Notes: a model not told the origin generated them from the sequence alone. A DNA stretch of 64,000 bases from Deinococcus sp. AJ005 (GCF_009017495.1 NZ_CP044989.1:124001-188000); one strand, 5' to 3'; counted from the first letter of the stretch, positions 1 to 9,213 are shown. Made by a program: numbers and translations.

Positions 1-87
1 CACGTCGGAGAGCGCCTGAACTGGCCCGAAGGATTTGCTGGCGTGGCTGAGGGTGAGCAGCGGCTGTGTGGTTTGAGGTTCAGGCAA
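1..87 (-). CDS. Sugar ABC transporter ATP-binding protein, N-terminal fragment (probably rhamnose importer)
   Basis: Only the first 29 codons lie in the window; the gene continues past its left edge. The reading frame ends with LTLSHASKSFGPVQALSDV, the typical first beta strand of an ABC ATPase before Walker A, as in RbsA/RhaT-type sugar importers. The likely start is TTG at 87..85. It overlaps the end of rhaM (stop 82..80) and has AGAGG a few bases upstream. Directly following a rhamnose mutarotase, it is probably the ATPase of a rhamnose importer like Rhizobium RhaT. The family call is good for so short a piece; the substrate is inferred from context. Confidence 0.6.
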   Translation of the reverse strand, partial: MPEPQTTQPLLTLSHASKSFGPVQALSDV

Positions 88-415
88 GGTGAAACACCTC
101 TTCCAGTTGCAGGAAGCCCTCGTCCGGGTTGCCGTTCAGCGCCACGAAAAACGGGGCCATCTCGCTTTGCCAGCGGGCGTTTATTTCGCGCTGGGCCATG
201 CTTTCGCGGGCGGCGTTCAGATCGGGCGTCTCGAAATAGCCCACCAGCAGGCCGTCGTCTTTCAGGAACAGCGAGTAGTTGTGCCAGCCCGTTTCGCTCA
301 GGGCCGCGAGCATCTCCGGCCACACCGCGCGGTGGCGTTCCCGGTACTCCGCGAGGCGCTCCGGGCGCACCTGGAGCAGAAAACAGACCCGTTGTGGTTG
401 GGCAGGATGAGACAT
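80..415 (-). CDS. rhaM: L-rhamnose mutarotase
   Basis: A 111-residue cytoplasmic enzyme that interconverts alpha- and beta-L-rhamnose so that the isomerase receives its preferred anomer. The sequence carries the family hallmarks RVCFLLQV near residue 9, YRERHRAVWPEM near residue 24 with the presumed catalytic His28, then GWHNYSLFL and a C-terminal EEVFHLA. The frame is open upstream, but the start is placed at ATG 415 because an AGGAG box precedes it by about 5 nt and the upstream residues lack family similarity. It is the first gene of a leftward operon leading into a sugar ABC transporter and is divergent from the DeoR regulator. In Rhizobium this gene is called rhaU. Confidence 0.93.
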   Translation of the reverse strand: MSHPAQPQRVCFLLQVRPERLAEYRERHRAVWPEMLAALSETGWHNYSLFLKDDGLLVGYFETPDLNAARESMAQREINARWQSEMAPFFVALNGNPDEGFLQLEEVFHLA

Positions 416-498
416 CAAGGACTCCTGAGAAAGTGAAGGGCCGCCGTGGCCTGGCTGGGTTGAGGTACGAAAAGTATCTAAGCACAAGCGCACACAAC

Positions 499-519
499 AT
501 TGCAAGACCTTGTTGCATT
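499..519. promoter_or_regulatory. Candidate operator between rhaM and the DeoR regulator
   Basis: In the 131-bp divergent spacer, TGCAA (501-505) and TTGCA (513-517) form an inverted repeat centred on 509. A looser outer pair, CACAA (493-497) and TTGTG (520-524), shares almost the same centre. Position and symmetry suit a site for the adjacent DeoR-family regulator controlling both directions. No binding evidence exists; this is inferred from symmetry and context. Confidence 0.4.
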
Positions 520-546
520 TTGTGACTTTGATGTTAGGATACCGCC

Positions 547-1323
547 ATGCATTCAGAGATCATGGCTCCCCTGCCGGGGCGTCAGCAGGACATTCTGCGC
601 CGTGCCCTGAGCGATAAGGTGGTGCGGATCAAGGATCTGGCCGCCGACTTCGGCGTTCACGAAATGACCGTGCGGCGCGACATTGACGCCCTGTGCGAGC
701 AGGGCAAACTGCTGCGCGTCCACGGCGGCGCGCAGTTGCTCGAGCGCACCGCCGAGGAACTGTCGCAGTCCATGCGCGCCGCGCAGAACGTGGACGCCAA
801 GGAACGCATCGCCCGCGCGGCTTTAAATCTGATTCAGGATGGCGATACGGTGGCGCTGGACGCCAGCACGACGAGTCTGGCGCTGGCCCGCCTGCTGCCC
901 GCCCGTCAGGTTCAGGCCATCACCTGTAGCCTGGACGCCGCCAACGTGCTGGCCGCCGGGGGCGTGCCTTTTTTGATGGCGGGTGGCAACTTTCACGCCC
1001 CGGCCCGCTCGTTCGTGGGGGCATTCTTCACCGACACCATCGAGCGGCTGCACCCCGATCTGGTCTTTTTTTCCGCCAAGGGCTATACCCCGGACGCCGG
1101 ATTCACCGATCCCCATCTGCCTGAAGTCGGGGCTAAACGGGCGCTGGTTCGCAGTGGCAGCAGCGTGGTGGCTCTGGTGGATAGCAGCAAGTTTGGCCGC
1201 ACCGCGCTGGCAACGATTGCCGATCACGCCGACATCAACACCTTGATTACCGACGCCGAACCCGACGCCGAACTGAAATCCCGCCTGGACAACGACGACA
1301 TTCAACTGATCGTAGCCCCGTGA
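547..1323 (+). CDS. DeoR/GlpR-family regulator of rhamnose catabolism
   Basis: A 258-residue DNA-binding repressor of the DeoR family. Residues 11-65 form the winged helix-turn-helix ([10 protein letters not shown], then [13 protein letters not shown] and the RVHGGA wing). The remainder is the sugar-phosphate-sensing domain, with the typical [14 protein letters not shown] and LVDSSKFGR segments. It opens the rightward rhamnose operon and lies 131 bp from the divergent rhaM operon, which points to control of both, as RhaR does in Rhizobium leguminosarum. ATG 547 is chosen because AGGAT lies about 6 nt upstream; ATG 562 is an alternative. The inducer is inferred to be a phosphorylated rhamnose intermediate. 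Confidence 0.88.
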   Translation: MHSEIMAPLPGRQQDILRRALSDKVVRIKDLAADFGVHEMTVRRDIDALCEQGKLLRVHGGAQLLERTAEELSQSMRAAQNVDAKERIARAALNLIQDGDTVALDASTTSLALARLLPARQVQAITCSLDAANVLAAGGVPFLMAGGNFHAPARSFVGAFFTDTIERLHPDLVFFSAKGYTPDAGFTDPHLPEVGAKRALVRSGSSVVALVDSSKFGRTALATIADHADINTLITDAEPDAELKSRLDNDDIQLIVAP

Positions 1324-1360
1324 TGCCCAGCACTGTAATGCCCGCTTTCTGGAGGAACTT

Positions 1361-2560
1361 ATGAACGCCGATCTCCTGTCTGCCCTGCAAGCCCAGCGCA
1401 TCGAAACGCCGTCGTGGGGCTACGGCAATTCCGGCACGCGTTTCAAGACCTTTGCCGCCCCTGGCGCGGCCCGCGACATCTGGGAAAAGCTGGATGACGC
1501 CGCCGAGGTTCAGCGCCTGACGGGCATCGCTCCCGGCGTGGCCCTGCACATTCCCTGGGATGAGGTGGAGGATTACGCGGCGTTGAAAAAGTACGCCGCC
1601 GAGCGCGATTTACATATTGGCGCGATCAACCCGAACGTGTTTCAGGACGAGGAATACAAGCTGGGAAGCGTCACCAACCCGGACGAGGCCGTGCGCGAAC
1701 AGGCCACGGCGCACCTGCTGGACTGCGTGGAGGTCATGAAACAGACCGGCAGCCGTGACCTCTCGCTGTGGTTTGCCGACGGCACCAACTACGCCGGGCA
1801 GGACGACTTACGGGCGCGAAAACGGCGGATGCGTGCGGGGTTGAAGACGGTTCACGACGCGCTGCCCGACAACGCGCGAATGCTGGTGGAATACAAACTG
1901 TTCGAGCCAGCCTTCTACGCCACAGACCTTTTCGACTGGGGTGCGGCGTACTCACATTGCCTCGCCATCGGGGAAAAGGCACAGGTCCTCGTCGATCTGG
2001 GCCACCACGCGCAGGGCGTGAACATCGAGCAGATCGTGGCCTTTCTGCTGGACGAGGGGCGGCTGGGCGGCTTCCACTTCAACGCCCGCCGCTATGCCGA
2101 CGACGATCTGATCGTGGGCACCACCAACCCCTTTGAGCTGTTCTGCATCTATGCCGAACTGGTGGGCGGCACGAACTCGGCGGACGACGTGACCCGCCGC
2201 ACCGCGCAGAACGTGGCCTACATGATCGATCAGAGCCACAACATCGAGCCGAAGGTGGAGGCCATGCTGCAATCGGTGCTGAATTGCCAGGAAGCCTATG
2301 CCGCCGCGCTGCTGATTGACCGCGATCTGCTGCGCGAGGCCCAGGAGAAGGGCGACGTGCTGGCCGCCCACCGGGTTCTGACCGACGCCTTCAAATCGGA
2401 TGTGCGCCCGCTGTTGCGGGAGCTACGTGACGAACTGGGGCTGCCGTTTGACCCGATCAAGGCGCACCGGGACGGCGGCTATCAGGCCAGAGTCGCGGGT
2501 GAGCGCGGCACCCAGACGGGCGGCGGCGGTTATCCCGTCAGGGAGAAGGTCAGAAGCTAA
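1361..2560 (+). CDS. rhaI: L-rhamnose isomerase, RhaI type
   Basis: A 399-residue TIM-barrel metal enzyme that converts L-rhamnose to L-rhamnulose. It belongs to the Pseudomonas stutzeri/Rhizobium RhaI class rather than the E. coli RhaA class. Diagnostic segments are [11 protein letters not shown] near residue 18, [15 protein letters not shown] near residue 88, [11 protein letters not shown] near 133, and metal-site strands with [18 protein letters not shown] and GGFHFNAR. A strong GGAGGA box lies 5 nt before ATG 1361. It starts 37 bp after the DeoR gene and precedes the aldolase gene, so all appear co-transcribed. Length matches the family. Confidence 0.95.
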   Translation: MNADLLSALQAQRIETPSWGYGNSGTRFKTFAAPGAARDIWEKLDDAAEVQRLTGIAPGVALHIPWDEVEDYAALKKYAAERDLHIGAINPNVFQDEEYKLGSVTNPDEAVREQATAHLLDCVEVMKQTGSRDLSLWFADGTNYAGQDDLRARKRRMRAGLKTVHDALPDNARMLVEYKLFEPAFYATDLFDWGAAYSHCLAIGEKAQVLVDLGHHAQGVNIEQIVAFLLDEGRLGGFHFNARRYADDDLIVGTTNPFELFCIYAELVGGTNSADDVTRRTAQNVAYMIDQSHNIEPKVEAMLQSVLNCQEAYAAALLIDRDLLREAQEKGDVLAAHRVLTDAFKSDVRPLLRELRDELGLPFDPIKAHRDGGYQARVAGERGTQTGGGGYPVREKVRS

Positions 2561-2610
2561 CCCGTCCTCGCCCTCTTCAGAAGCCAACGAATGCGCCCAC
2601 AAGGAGCTTT

Positions 2611-4698
2611 ATGACCGACACCCAGACCCGGCCCACCCTCCCCCAGAACCGCTGGAACGACGCCGATGCGCCCAGATCTGACGGCCTCGCCAGCCTGACC
2701 TACCGCTCCAACCTGCTGGGTGCAGACCGCACGCTGGTCAACATCTATGGGGGCAACACCAGCACCAAGAGCGTCGAAATTGATCATCTGGGCCGCGATG
2801 TGACGGTGCTGTGGGTCAAGGGTTCGGGTTCGGACATCGCCAGCATCACCGAGAAAGGATTTGCCGGACTGAAGTTGGACGAGGTTTTGCCCCTCTTTGA
2901 CCGCCCCAGCATGAGCGACGAGGAGATGACGGCGTATCTGGACCGGACGGCGTTTGAAGTGGGCCGTCCGCGCCAGAGCATCGAGACGCTGCTGCACGCC
3001 TTCGTGCCTGCCAAGCATGTGGATCACACGCACCCGGACGCGATTATCGCCATCGCCTGCACCCCGAACGGCCCCGACATCATGCGCGAGATTTACGGCG
3101 AGCGGGCGGCGTGGGTGGACTACATCCGCCCCGGCTTCACGCTGAGCCAGCAGATCGGCGCGGCGGTGCGAGACAATCCGGGGCTGGAGGCCGTCGTGAT
3201 GGGCAAACACGGGCTGGTGACCTGGGGCGACACGTCGAAAGAGAGCTACGAATCCACTCTCAAAATCATTGGCGAGGCGCAGGCGTATCTGGATGCCCAC
3301 GCCGAGGCCCAGCCGTTTGGCGGCGCGAAAGTCCAGAGCGTGTCAGACGAGGAACGCGACGCCCTTTTATTCAGCGTTCTGCCCATTCTGCGCGGCGCGA
3401 TGAAGGGAGCGCGTCCAGTGATTCTGGAAGTGGACACTTCTCCGAACATCATGGAATTCGTCAACTCCAACGCCGCCGCCGAACTGTCGCAGGTGGGCGC
3501 GGCCTGCCCGGATCATCTGGTGCATACCAAGCGCGTGCCGCTGTATCTGGACTGGACCCCGGAGCAGGGACTGGACGCCCTGAAAGCCGCCGCACAGGAC
3601 GGTGTGACGCGGTTCAAAGATGAATACGCCGCCTACTTCGACGAGAACAAAGGCGAGGGTGACAGCATGTTCACGCCCGCGCCGCGCGTGGTGCTGATTC
3701 CGGGCCTGGGCATGGTCAACAGCGGCCCGGACGCGCAGGGGGCCGACGTATCGCGCCAGCTCTACACCCGCGCCATTCAGGTGATGAAATCGGCCAGCAG
3801 CCTGGGCGGCTTTGTGTCGCTGAGCGCCGCCGAGAGTTACGCGATTGAATACTGGCCGCTGGAACTGTACAAACTGAGCCTCAAGCCCGCGCCGAAAGCA
3901 CTGGAAGGGCATGTGGCACTGGTGACGGGGGCGGCCAGCGGCATCGGGCGGGCGATTGCCCACCGGCTCGCGGCGGACGGCGCGCACATCGTTATCGCCG
4001 ATCTGAACGCAGACGGTGGGAAGACGGTGGCGGATGAGGTCATCAAAGGGCGCGGTCACCGCCGGGCCACCGCCGTTTCCATGAACGTGACCGAGGAGGG
4101 GCAGGTCACCCATGCGTACCAGCACGCCGTCCTGACCTACGGCGGCGTGGACATCGCCGTCAACAACGCCGGAATCGCCTCCAGTGCCCCCATTGAGGAC
4201 ACCAGCCTGGAAATGTGGAACCGCAACCAGAGCATCCTTTCCACCGGCTACTTTCTGGTGGCCCGTGAGGCATTCAAGCTGATGCGGGCGCAGGCAACGG
4301 GCGGCAGTCTTGTATTTATCGGCAGCAAGAACAGCGTGGCGGCGGGCAAGAACGCGGCGGCCTACAGCGCGGCCAAGGCGGCAGAACTGCATCTGGCCCG
4401 CTGTCTGGCCGAAGAAGGCGGCGCGGCGGGTATCCGCGTCAACTCGGTGCTGCCCGACGGCATCCTGGCCGGAAGCAGCATCTGGGATGGCAAGTGGCGG
4501 GCCGAACGCGCGGCGACATATGGCCTCCAGCCCGATCAGCTCGAAGAGTTCTACCGCAACCGCACCACCCTCAAGGTCAATGTGTTTCCCGAAGATATTG
4601 CCGAGGCGACGTACTGGCTGATCTCGCCCGCCGCCGCGAAGACGACGGGCGGCGTGATCACGGTGGACGGGGGCGTGCCGACAGCGTATGTGCGCTGA
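2611..4698 (+). CDS. rhaD: Bifunctional rhamnulose-1-phosphate aldolase / short-chain dehydrogenase
   Basis: A 695-residue fusion. Residues 1 to about 420 are a class II aldolase domain that cleaves L-rhamnulose 1-phosphate to dihydroxyacetone phosphate and L-lactaldehyde; the metal ligands are visible as the DHTHPD motif (His139, His141) and His200 in GKHGLV. Residues about 430-695 are an SDR domain with the NAD motif TGAASGIG near 439-446 and catalytic YSAAK (Tyr585, Lys589). By analogy with Bacillus RhaEW (YuxG), the SDR half probably oxidises lactaldehyde to lactate, matching the lutABC genes downstream. An AAGGAG box precedes ATG 2611. Fusion type and both active sites are clear; the exact SDR reaction is inferred. 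Confidence 0.94.
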   Translation: MTDTQTRPTLPQNRWNDADAPRSDGLASLTYRSNLLGADRTLVNIYGGNTSTKSVEIDHLGRDVTVLWVKGSGSDIASITEKGFAGLKLDEVLPLFDRPSMSDEEMTAYLDRTAFEVGRPRQSIETLLHAFVPAKHVDHTHPDAIIAIACTPNGPDIMREIYGERAAWVDYIRPGFTLSQQIGAAVRDNPGLEAVVMGKHGLVTWGDTSKESYESTLKIIGEAQAYLDAHAEAQPFGGAKVQSVSDEERDALLFSVLPILRGAMKGARPVILEVDTSPNIMEFVNSNAAAELSQVGAACPDHLVHTKRVPLYLDWTPEQGLDALKAAAQDGVTRFKDEYAAYFDENKGEGDSMFTPAPRVVLIPGLGMVNSGPDAQGADVSRQLYTRAIQVMKSASSLGGFVSLSAAESYAIEYWPLELYKLSLKPAPKALEGHVALVTGAASGIGRAIAHRLAADGAHIVIADLNADGGKTVADEVIKGRGHRRATAVSMNVTEEGQVTHAYQHAVLTYGGVDIAVNNAGIASSAPIEDTSLEMWNRNQSILSTGYFLVAREAFKLMRAQATGGSLVFIGSKNSVAAGKNAAAYSAAKAAELHLARCLAEEGGAAGIRVNSVLPDGILAGSSIWDGKWRAERAATYGLQPDQLEEFYRNRTTLKVNVFPEDIAEATYWLISPAAAKTTGGVITVDGGVPTAYVR

Positions 4699-4764
4699 GG
4701 CGAGTTCGCTACGCTCACCACCCCCTCTGCTCCGCAGCTTTGCAAGTCTGTCGCTACGCGACAT

Positions 4765-4832
4765 CTCCCCCATGAAAAGGGAGAAGAAAAACAAGGACTG
4801 TGTTGTTAGCTCCCTCCCTCTTTATGGGGGAG
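4765..4832. repeat. Imperfect inverted repeat upstream of rhaB
   Basis: Arms of 19 nt (4765-4783, CTCCCCCATGAAAAGGGAG, and 4814-4832) are inverted copies differing at two positions, separated by 30 nt. The 157-bp gap between rhaD and rhaB also holds short internal symmetries such as TCGCTACGCGA (4751-4761). The stretch looks like a dispersed intergenic repeat inserted between operon genes and could fold as a hairpin in the message. Its family is not established from this window alone. Confidence 0.5.
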
Positions 4833-4855
4833 GGTTGGGGAGGGGGTAGGCGAGC

Positions 4856-6307
4856 ATGGCGTCCCAAAACCAATCCAACCAAAACAGCCACGAGACCCAC
4901 GCCACACGCCGCTTCATTGCCATTGACCTGGGTGCTTCCAGTGGACGCGTCGCCCTCGGCACGCTGGACGGCGGCCAGCTCCACGTCGAGATCCTCCACC
5001 GCTTTCCCAACGGCGGCGTTCCGGTGCGCGGCCAGCTCTACTGGGACATCCTGGGTCTGTGGCGCGAGGTCCTGTACGGCCTGAAACTGGCGTCGCGGCA
5101 CGGTGAGATTGCCAGTGTGGGCGTCAATTCCTGGGCAGTGGATTATGGCCTGCTGGACGAGCGCGGCGACTTGCTGGGACAGGTTCACCACTACCGCAGC
5201 CCGCGCCTGAGCGGCGTGATGGAGCGCGTGCGTGCGCAACTGTCCGATGAGCGGATTTACGACGCCACTGGCATTCAATTTCTGCCCTTCAACACCTTGT
5301 ATCAACTGGCCGCCGAAGCGCCCGAACATCTGGTCCGCGCGCAGACGATGGTGATGGTGCCTGACCTCCTCCATTTCTGGCTATGCGGCGTGGCCGTCAC
5401 GGAACGCACAAATGCCAGCAGCACGCAGTTTCTCAATCCCAGGACTGGAGCGTGGGCGACAGAGCTGCTGGAGGCGCTGGAGCTTCCAACAGCGCTGCTG
5501 CCGCGCATCGTCGAAGCCGGCACGGTGCTGGGCGAACTCTCGCCGGAGGTGGCCCGCGAAACCGGACTACAGGGTATTCAGGTCACCCTTCCTGCCACGC
5601 ACGACACCGCTTCCGCCGTTGCTGCCGTGCCTGCGGAGGGGCAAGGCTGGGCCTACGTGTCCAGCGGCACCTGGAGTCTGGTGGGCATCGAGACGCCCCA
5701 GCCGATCATCACGCCGCGCACACGGGCGGAAAACCTGACCAATGAGGCAGGCGTGGGCGGGACCACCCGACTTCTGAAAAACGTGATGGGCCTGTGGATC
5801 GTTCAGCAGTGCAACCAGGGGTGGGGATTGGAATACGGCGAACTCTACGCGCAGGCGCAGGCTGTCGAGGGTGGCCCGCTCATAGACCCGGACGATGCCC
5901 GATTTTCACCACCGGGCGCGGATATGCCCGTGCGCGTCCAGAACTTTTGCCGCGAGACGGGTCAGGCGGTGCCCCAGACGCCCACCGAGATCACCCGCTG
6001 CGTGCTGGACAGCCTGGCCCACAGAACGGCGCAGATTCTGGACGTGCTGGAAGACGTGAGTGGGCAGCCCGTCAGCACCGTTCATATCGTAGGCGGCGGC
6101 TCGCAGATCGGCGTTCTGAATCAACTTATTGCCGATGCCAGCGGCAAAACGGTGATCGCTGGCCCGGTGGAGGCGACTTTAATGGGCAACCTGCTGATTC
6201 AGGCGGGCGCATCCCTATCCGAAGTGCGTCAGATCGTGCGAGATTCGTGCGACTTGCGGACGTTTCTCCCTCGCCAGAGCGCGCCGCACGCTGTAGAGTC
6301 GAGGTAG
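4856..6307 (+). CDS. rhaB: Rhamnulokinase (FGGY family)
   Basis: A 483-residue FGGY carbohydrate kinase that phosphorylates L-rhamnulose at C1 with ATP, feeding the aldolase encoded just upstream. Residues 18-36 (AIDLGASSGRVALGTLDGG) form the N-terminal phosphate loop. VNSWAVDYGLLD near residue 92, the THDTASAV motif, YVSSGTWSLVGIE and the C-terminal VGGGSQIGVLNQLIADASG are all typical of rhamnulokinases. The start at ATG 4856 has only a weak G-rich region upstream. The gap before it contains an inverted repeat, so expression might differ from that of rhaD. lutA follows after 8 bp. Function is strongly supported by motifs and pathway context. Confidence 0.94.
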   Translation: MASQNQSNQNSHETHATRRFIAIDLGASSGRVALGTLDGGQLHVEILHRFPNGGVPVRGQLYWDILGLWREVLYGLKLASRHGEIASVGVNSWAVDYGLLDERGDLLGQVHHYRSPRLSGVMERVRAQLSDERIYDATGIQFLPFNTLYQLAAEAPEHLVRAQTMVMVPDLLHFWLCGVAVTERTNASSTQFLNPRTGAWATELLEALELPTALLPRIVEAGTVLGELSPEVARETGLQGIQVTLPATHDTASAVAAVPAEGQGWAYVSSGTWSLVGIETPQPIITPRTRAENLTNEAGVGGTTRLLKNVMGLWIVQQCNQGWGLEYGELYAQAQAVEGGPLIDPDDARFSPPGADMPVRVQNFCRETGQAVPQTPTEITRCVLDSLAHRTAQILDVLEDVSGQPVSTVHIVGGGSQIGVLNQLIADASGKTVIAGPVEATLMGNLLIQAGASLSEVRQIVRDSCDLRTFLPRQSAPHAVESR

Positions 6308-6315
6308 ACCTTCGC

Positions 6316-7059
6316 ATGCAAATAGACCTGTTTATTACCTGCATCAACGACGCCATGTTCCCACGCACCGGGCAGGCCACCGTGCGCCTGCTGGAGCGGC
6401 TGGGCCAGACCGTGCGCTTCAACGCCAACCAGACCTGCTGCGGCCAGATGCACCTGAACACTGGCTACAGGGACGACGCTCTGAAACTGATCCGCAAATT
6501 CGTGGATGACTACCGCGACGCCGAAGTGGTGGTCATGCCCAGCGGCTCCTGTGCGGCGATGGTGCGCGAACTGTACCCAGAGGCGGCGCGCTGGGGCGGC
6601 GATCATGACTTGCTGCGCGAGGTGGAGGAACTGGCTCCGCGTGTTTACGAACTCAGCGAATTTCTGGTGAATACACTGGGTGTAGACGACGTGGGCGCGT
6701 ACTATCCGCACCGCGTCACCTACCACCCCACCTGCCACGCCATGCGGGTGCTACGGGTGGGTGACGCCCCCCTCAAACTGCTGCGAAACGTGCGCGGCAT
6801 GACCCTGCTGGAACTGGAAGGCAGCGAGGAATGCTGCGGCTTCGGCGGCACCTTCAGCGTCAAGAATCCCGATGTGAGCGCTGCCATGCTGGCCGACAAG
6901 ACCCGCCACATCCTGGATACCGGCGCGGAGGTCTGCACCGCCGGGGACAACTCCTGCCTGCTGCACATCGGCGGCGGGCTGCACCGCCTGAGAAGCGGTG
7001 TGGGCACGGTACATCTGGCCGAGATTCTGGCGAGTACTGAACAGGAGGTCTTCGCGTGA
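6316..7059 (+). CDS. lutA: L-lactate oxidation Fe-S protein LutA (CCG-domain)
   Basis: A 247-residue (Fe-S)-binding oxidoreductase subunit with two cysteine-rich CCG domains. The first contains CINDAMFP and TCCGQM (Cys41-Cys42); the second contains HPTCHAMR and EECCGFGG (Cys173-Cys174). With LutB and LutC it forms the LutABC complex that oxidises L-lactate to pyruvate, as in Bacillus subtilis. ATG 6316 follows rhaB by 8 bp. The open frame extends far upstream, but those residues only shadow rhaB. It overlaps lutB by four bases (GTGA). Placement directly after the rhamnose genes implies it handles the lactate made from rhamnose-derived lactaldehyde. Confidence 0.92.
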   Translation: MQIDLFITCINDAMFPRTGQATVRLLERLGQTVRFNANQTCCGQMHLNTGYRDDALKLIRKFVDDYRDAEVVVMPSGSCAAMVRELYPEAARWGGDHDLLREVEELAPRVYELSEFLVNTLGVDDVGAYYPHRVTYHPTCHAMRVLRVGDAPLKLLRNVRGMTLLELEGSEECCGFGGTFSVKNPDVSAAMLADKTRHILDTGAEVCTAGDNSCLLHIGGGLHRLRSGVGTVHLAEILASTEQEVFA

Positions 7060-8477
7060 GTGGCCTGCACCCCTCAAAACCTTTCCCCGAAGCCGCCCGC
7101 GACAAAGTGAATCAGCCGCAACTGCGCGCCAACCTCCGCAAGGTCACGCACACCATCCGCGAGAAACGGCTGCGGGCGGTGGGCGAGCTGCCGCACTGGG
7201 AAGAATTGCGCCTGCTGGGCGAAGCCACCAAAGATGCGTCGCTGGCGAACCTGAGTGACCGTCTGTTGCAACTGGAGGCCAGTGTGAAAGCGCGTGGTGG
7301 GCAGGTCCACTGGGCGCGTGATGCGGCGGAGGCCCGCGAGATCGTGGTCCGCATCGCCCAGGCGCATCAGGTAGACGAGCTGATCAAGGTTAAGAGCATC
7401 ACCAGCGACGAGATCGAGCTGAACGCGACCTTGCAAGAGCGCGGCATCCACGCTATCGAGACCGATCTGGCCGAGCTGATCGTGCAACTGTCGCACGATA
7501 CGCCCAGCCATATTCTGGTGCCCGCCATCCACCGCAACCGCGCCGAGATTCAGGCACTGTTCAACAGGGAATTGCCCGGAGAGGGCGGGCTGAGCGACTC
7601 GCCTGCCGAACTTGCCGGGGCGGCCCGGCGTTACCTGCGCCACAAGTTCCTGACCACGAAAATGGCCGTCTCAGGCGTCAATTTCGCGGTGGCCGAGACC
7701 GGAACGGTCTGTGTGGTGGAATCCGAGGGCAACGGGCGCATGTGCCTCACGCTGCCCGAAGTGCTGGTCAGCATCATGGGCATCGAGAAGGTGCTGGAGC
7801 GTTGGGAAGACCTGAGCGTGTTTATGGAACTGCTGCCGCGTTCCAGTACTGCCGAGCGCATGAACCCGTATACCTCGTTCTGGAGCGGCGTGACGCCGGG
7901 GGACGGGCCGCAGGAATTTCACCTGATCCTGCTGGACAACGGGCGCACGGAGGTGCTTGCCGACGCCACCGGGCGGCAAACGTTGCGCTGCATCCGCTGT
8001 TCGGCGTGCCTGAACGTCTGCCCGGTCTACGAGCGCACGGGCGGCCACGCCTACGGCAGCGTGTACCCCGGTCCCATCGGCGCGATTCTGACCCCGCAAC
8101 TGCTGGGGATGCAGGACAAGAACGCCAACACCCTGCCCGGCGCCTCCAGCCTGTGCGGCGCGTGTTTCGACGCCTGCCCGGTGCGAATCAACATTCCCCA
8201 GGTGCTGATCTACCTGCGCGGCGAGGTAACCGCTGAAAAAGGCGTAACTGCCGAGGCGCTGGCGATGAAAACGGTGGGCTACGCCATGAGTTCGGGCTGG
8301 CGTTTCGAGGGCGCGCTGAAGCTGGCGCGTGTGGGCCAGGGGCCACTGGTCAAAGGTGGCGAGATCACCTCCTTACCCGGCCTGCTGGGCGGCTGGACCC
8401 AGAGCCGTGACCTGAAGACATTGCCGCCGCAGAGTTTCCGCGAATGGTGGAAGGAAAGGGAGCGGGACAGTGAGTAA
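7056..8477 (+). CDS. lutB: L-lactate oxidation iron-sulfur protein LutB
   Basis: A 473-residue subunit of the LutABC lactate-oxidising complex. The N-terminal two thirds form a LUD domain (VDELIKVKSITSDEIELN, then TTKMAVSGVNFAVAETGTV). It is followed by two 4Fe-4S cluster motifs: CIRCSACLNVCP (Cys312, 315, 318, 322) and CGACFDACP (Cys367, 370, 374). The start is GTG 7056, sharing bases with the lutA stop and preceded by AGGAGG. The last eight bases overlap lutC. This indicates translational coupling of a three-subunit complex. Length and cluster spacing match the family. Confidence 0.94.
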   Translation: MSGLHPSKPFPEAARDKVNQPQLRANLRKVTHTIREKRLRAVGELPHWEELRLLGEATKDASLANLSDRLLQLEASVKARGGQVHWARDAAEAREIVVRIAQAHQVDELIKVKSITSDEIELNATLQERGIHAIETDLAELIVQLSHDTPSHILVPAIHRNRAEIQALFNRELPGEGGLSDSPAELAGAARRYLRHKFLTTKMAVSGVNFAVAETGTVCVVESEGNGRMCLTLPEVLVSIMGIEKVLERWEDLSVFMELLPRSSTAERMNPYTSFWSGVTPGDGPQEFHLILLDNGRTEVLADATGRQTLRCIRCSACLNVCPVYERTGGHAYGSVYPGPIGAILTPQLLGMQDKNANTLPGASSLCGACFDACPVRINIPQVLIYLRGEVTAEKGVTAEALAMKTVGYAMSSGWRFEGALKLARVGQGPLVKGGEITSLPGLLGGWTQSRDLKTLPPQSFREWWKERERDSE

Positions 8478-9111
8478 CGCCGAGGCCAGATTGGAGATGC
8501 TGACCCGCATCAACCGCGCGGTTGCAGGCGTGCAGGCTCCAGCCTTGCCCACCTACCCACAGGGCGAGCGGCTGGAGCGTGGAGCCCTGCTGCATCAGTT
8601 TCAGGACCGTATTGAGGACTACCGCGCCTCCTTTATGCGCGTGCCTGTGGCCGATGTTGCTGGGGCGGTGGCTTCTGCGCTGGCTGGCGCAAAACGCGTG
8701 CTGATTCCCACTGGGCTGAATCCCGACTTTCTGCCCGCTGGGCTGGAGCTACTGCGTGACGATCCGCCTCTGAGTCACGCCGGGCTGGACGGCGCAGAAG
8801 CCGTGGTTACAGGCTGCGCGGTGGCCATCAGCGAGACGGGCACCATCATCCTGGATCACGCCCCGGATCAGGGCCGCCGGGCGCTCACACTGATTCCAGA
8901 CCTGCACATCTGCATTATTCGCGCCGAACAGGTCGTGCAAAGTGTGCTGGAGGGCGTGCAACTGGTAGAAGCCAGTGTGCAGGCGGGCCAGCCCCTGACC
9001 TGGATCAGCGGCGGCAGTGCCACCAGCGATATCGAACTGGTGCGGGTGGAAGGGGTGCATGGGCCGCGCCGACTGTGCGTGGTGGTGGTGGAACAGATTC
9101 CCGCCCATTGA
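8470..9111 (+). CDS. lutC: L-lactate utilization protein LutC (LUD domain)
   Basis: A 213-residue LUD-domain protein, third member of the LutABC lactate oxidation complex. Typical segments are LIPTGLNPDF, the GCAVAISETGTIILDH core and the C-terminal SGGSATSDIELVRVEGVHGPR. GTG 8470 lies inside the end of lutB, so the genes overlap by eight bases. It is the last gene of the rightward rhamnose-lactate operon. The next gene is convergent, and no obvious hairpin terminator was seen in the 102-bp gap. Function is known for the family; substrate here follows from the pathway. Confidence 0.92.
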   Translation: MSNAEARLEMLTRINRAVAGVQAPALPTYPQGERLERGALLHQFQDRIEDYRASFMRVPVADVAGAVASALAGAKRVLIPTGLNPDFLPAGLELLRDDPPLSHAGLDGAEAVVTGCAVAISETGTIILDHAPDQGRRALTLIPDLHICIIRAEQVVQSVLEGVQLVEASVQAGQPLTWISGGSATSDIELVRVEGVHGPRRLCVVVVEQIPAH

Positions 9112-9213
9112 CGATCCCCACCGCCCTGACGCTCTGTCTGACGGGGGCATCGGGATGCGGTCCCCCACAGGCAAAACCGCACCTCATTCTCCCCGGTCAC
9201 CCCTGTCCTGCGC

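Noticed and set aside
3367..4794. 475-codon open frame on the minus strand
   Set aside because: Antisense to rhaD; composition rich in Arg, His and Gly with no family motifs.
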